15,753 nt of DNA from Pseudomonadota bacterium (GTDB taxonomy: Bacteria; Myxococcota_A; Polyangia; Fen-1088), in contig JAEXQJ010000285.1 of NCBI GenBank assembly GCA_023438785.1, forward strand, positions 1-15,753, given 5' to 3'. The notes under the pieces are model-generated. The model made no database searches and was not told where the DNA came from. It saw only the letters and a list, made by a program, of their open reading frames with translations. Both the position numbers and the translations under genes were made by a program. Shown in pieces: positions 14,833 through 15,753 of the stretch (its first letter is position 1; each line of letters starts with the position of its first letter).

Positions 14833-15753
14833 CTACCGGATGGCCCGCAGGCGCAGCACGGCCGGCAGGGCGACCACCGCGGCGGTCAGGCAAGCCACTT
14901 CGCCCAGGATGGCCATGGCACCGAATCCTTGTAGCGCCTGGTTCTGCGCGGCCAGGAGCGATCCATAGCCCACGATGGTGGTCCATGAGCACATGGCCAC
15001 TGCCCCGCCCGTCGAGGAGATCGCGTCGCTCACATCGAAGCGTTCGCGGTAGCGTGAGGTCACGTTGACAGCGTACTCCACGCCAATGCCGAAAGTGATG
15101 GGCAGGGCGATGAAGTTGAGGAACGTCACGCGCACCCCGGCCCACCCCGCCGCGCCCACCATCCAGGCCATGCCCAGGGCCAACGCCATGGCCGCCAAGG
15201 CCGCCCATCGCCAGGGGCGCAGGGCCACGAAGATGATGAACAGCACGGCGATGATGGAGGCCACCGTGGCCACCGGTCCGTCGTGAAGCACGGAGCGGAT
15301 CATGGAGCCGAAGATCACCGCCGCCCCCGCCGTGTCCACGCTGGTCCCGTCACCCAAATCGAGCCGTTGCATCACCGACCCGATGCGCATCAGGTCGCGG
15401 CCGTTCCACACGCTTAGCCCCGTCTCGACGGGATAGACCAGCACCACCCGACCCACGCTCCCGTCCACCTCGGTGAACGGGCGGCGGGCCAAGGGTGGCA
15501 AGTCGGCGGGACCGAGGACGCGCAGATTATCGGGCGGTGTGGCGGCCTCGATTTGGCGGCGATCCTCGGCGTCGAGCACCGCCAAGTCGGGATCGGCAGC
15601 CAGCTTGCGCAGCTTGGCGATGGTGGCCAGCTTGCGTTGCTGAACCTCGGGCGTGCCGGGCAGCAGATCGAACACGGTGACCACCTGGCCGATGACGTCG
15701 GGTCCCGGCGCGTGCGTGTCCTGGCGCCGGATGGCCTGACGAATCTGCTCCAC
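14833..15753 (-). CDS. C-terminal half of an RND-superfamily (MMPL-type) exporter, 5' end outside window
   Basis: The frame is open to the right edge and ends with TAG at 14833-14835, so about 306 residues are visible. The first ~155 belong to a periplasmic porter domain (VTVFDLLPGTPEVQQRKL, VGRVVLVYPVETGLSVW, LDLGDGTSVDTAGAAVI). A block of about five spans follows: VATVASIIAVLFIIFVAL, WAALAAMALALGMAWMV, LNFIALPITFGIGVEYAV, WTTIVGYGSLLAA and ACLTAAVVALPAVL. ITFGIGVEYAVNVTSRYRE is the MMPL-type counterpart of the conserved GIGVDY-x-x-x-x-x-RY motif, here with Glu in place of Asp. Such exporters move lipids or hydrophobic molecules; HpnN (hopanoids) and MmpL are known examples, but the substrate here is unknown. 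The antiporter gene follows after 4 bases. Confidence 0.8.
   Translation of the reverse strand: MEQIRQAIRRQDTHAPGPDVIGQVVTVFDLLPGTPEVQQRKLATIAKLRKLAADPDLAVLDAEDRRQIEAATPPDNLRVLGPADLPPLARRPFTEVDGSVGRVVLVYPVETGLSVWNGRDLMRIGSVMQRLDLGDGTSVDTAGAAVIFGSMIRSVLHDGPVATVASIIAVLFIIFVALRPWRWAALAAMALALGMAWMVGAAGWAGVRVTFLNFIALPITFGIGVEYAVNVTSRYRERFDVSDAISSTGGAVAMCSWTTIVGYGSLLAAQNQALQGFGAMAILGEVACLTAAVVALPAVLRLRAIR

Noticed and set aside
13917..15068. Plus-strand open frame of 383 codons opposite the antiporter and RND genes
   Set aside because: Its His/Glu/Gln/Ala-rich product is the reverse reading of membrane spans and crosses the boundary of two real genes.

Overview
The window is high-GC and densely coded. 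It looks like chromosomal DNA of a predatory or soil Myxococcota-type bacterium (order Polyangiales or a relative). This rests on several traits seen together: many long-tailed lipoproteins, a CotH-like surface protein, an FG-GAP-type Asp-rich repeat end, a Gly/Ser/Thr-rich lipoprotein with a lectin-like C-terminus, a remnant of the Cys-rich repeat common in myxobacterial surface proteins, and an ECF sigma factor paired with a FecR-like membrane protein. No rRNA, tRNA, CRISPR array, transposase or phage gene was seen. The taxonomic call is inference, because the window holds no marker gene.

Layout, left to right. The 3' end of an FG-GAP-like protein (1-278, +) is followed after 47 bases by a CotH-family lipoprotein (326-2287, +). 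A 361-base spacer with a perfect inverted repeat separates it from a convergent pair on the minus strand. That pair is an ECF sigma factor (4097-4744) and a FecR-like transmembrane protein with its own C-terminal domain (2649-4097), joined by a TGATG stop/start overlap. Divergent from the sigma factor, a YfhO-type multi-pass membrane protein (4997-7147, +) and an unrecognised multi-pass membrane protein (7201-7965, +) follow each other. Between 7966 and 8413 there is no intact gene. This stretch holds a start-less fragment of a Cys-rich surface protein and a 12-bp direct repeat lying directly against the start of a small Cys-containing lipoprotein (8414-8749, +).

The right half is all minus strand: an MFS transporter (8837-10195), a lipoprotein with a protein-phosphatase HCX5R loop (10354-11223), a Gly-rich lipoprotein with a DUF1554/lectin-like end (11272-12651), a CPA2-type cation/proton antiporter with a TrkA-C domain (12753-14828), and the C-terminal half of an RND/MMPL-type exporter (14833-15753, running off the window). 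The RND and antiporter genes are 4 bases apart and almost certainly form one operon.

How the genes may work together: much of the window concerns the cell envelope. Four proteins carry lipoprotein-type signals (CotH, the small 4-Cys protein, the phosphatase, the Gly-rich protein) and five are integral membrane transport or glycosylation-type proteins. The sigma/FecR-like pair is the only regulatory system. A secreted kinase-fold protein (CotH) and a secreted phosphatase occur within 9 kb, but nothing in the sequence ties them together. No clearly new multi-gene system is demonstrated. The best leads are the FecR-like protein with a six-cysteine sensory tail, the broken Cys-rich gene, and the recurring TGCTAG box close to start codons.
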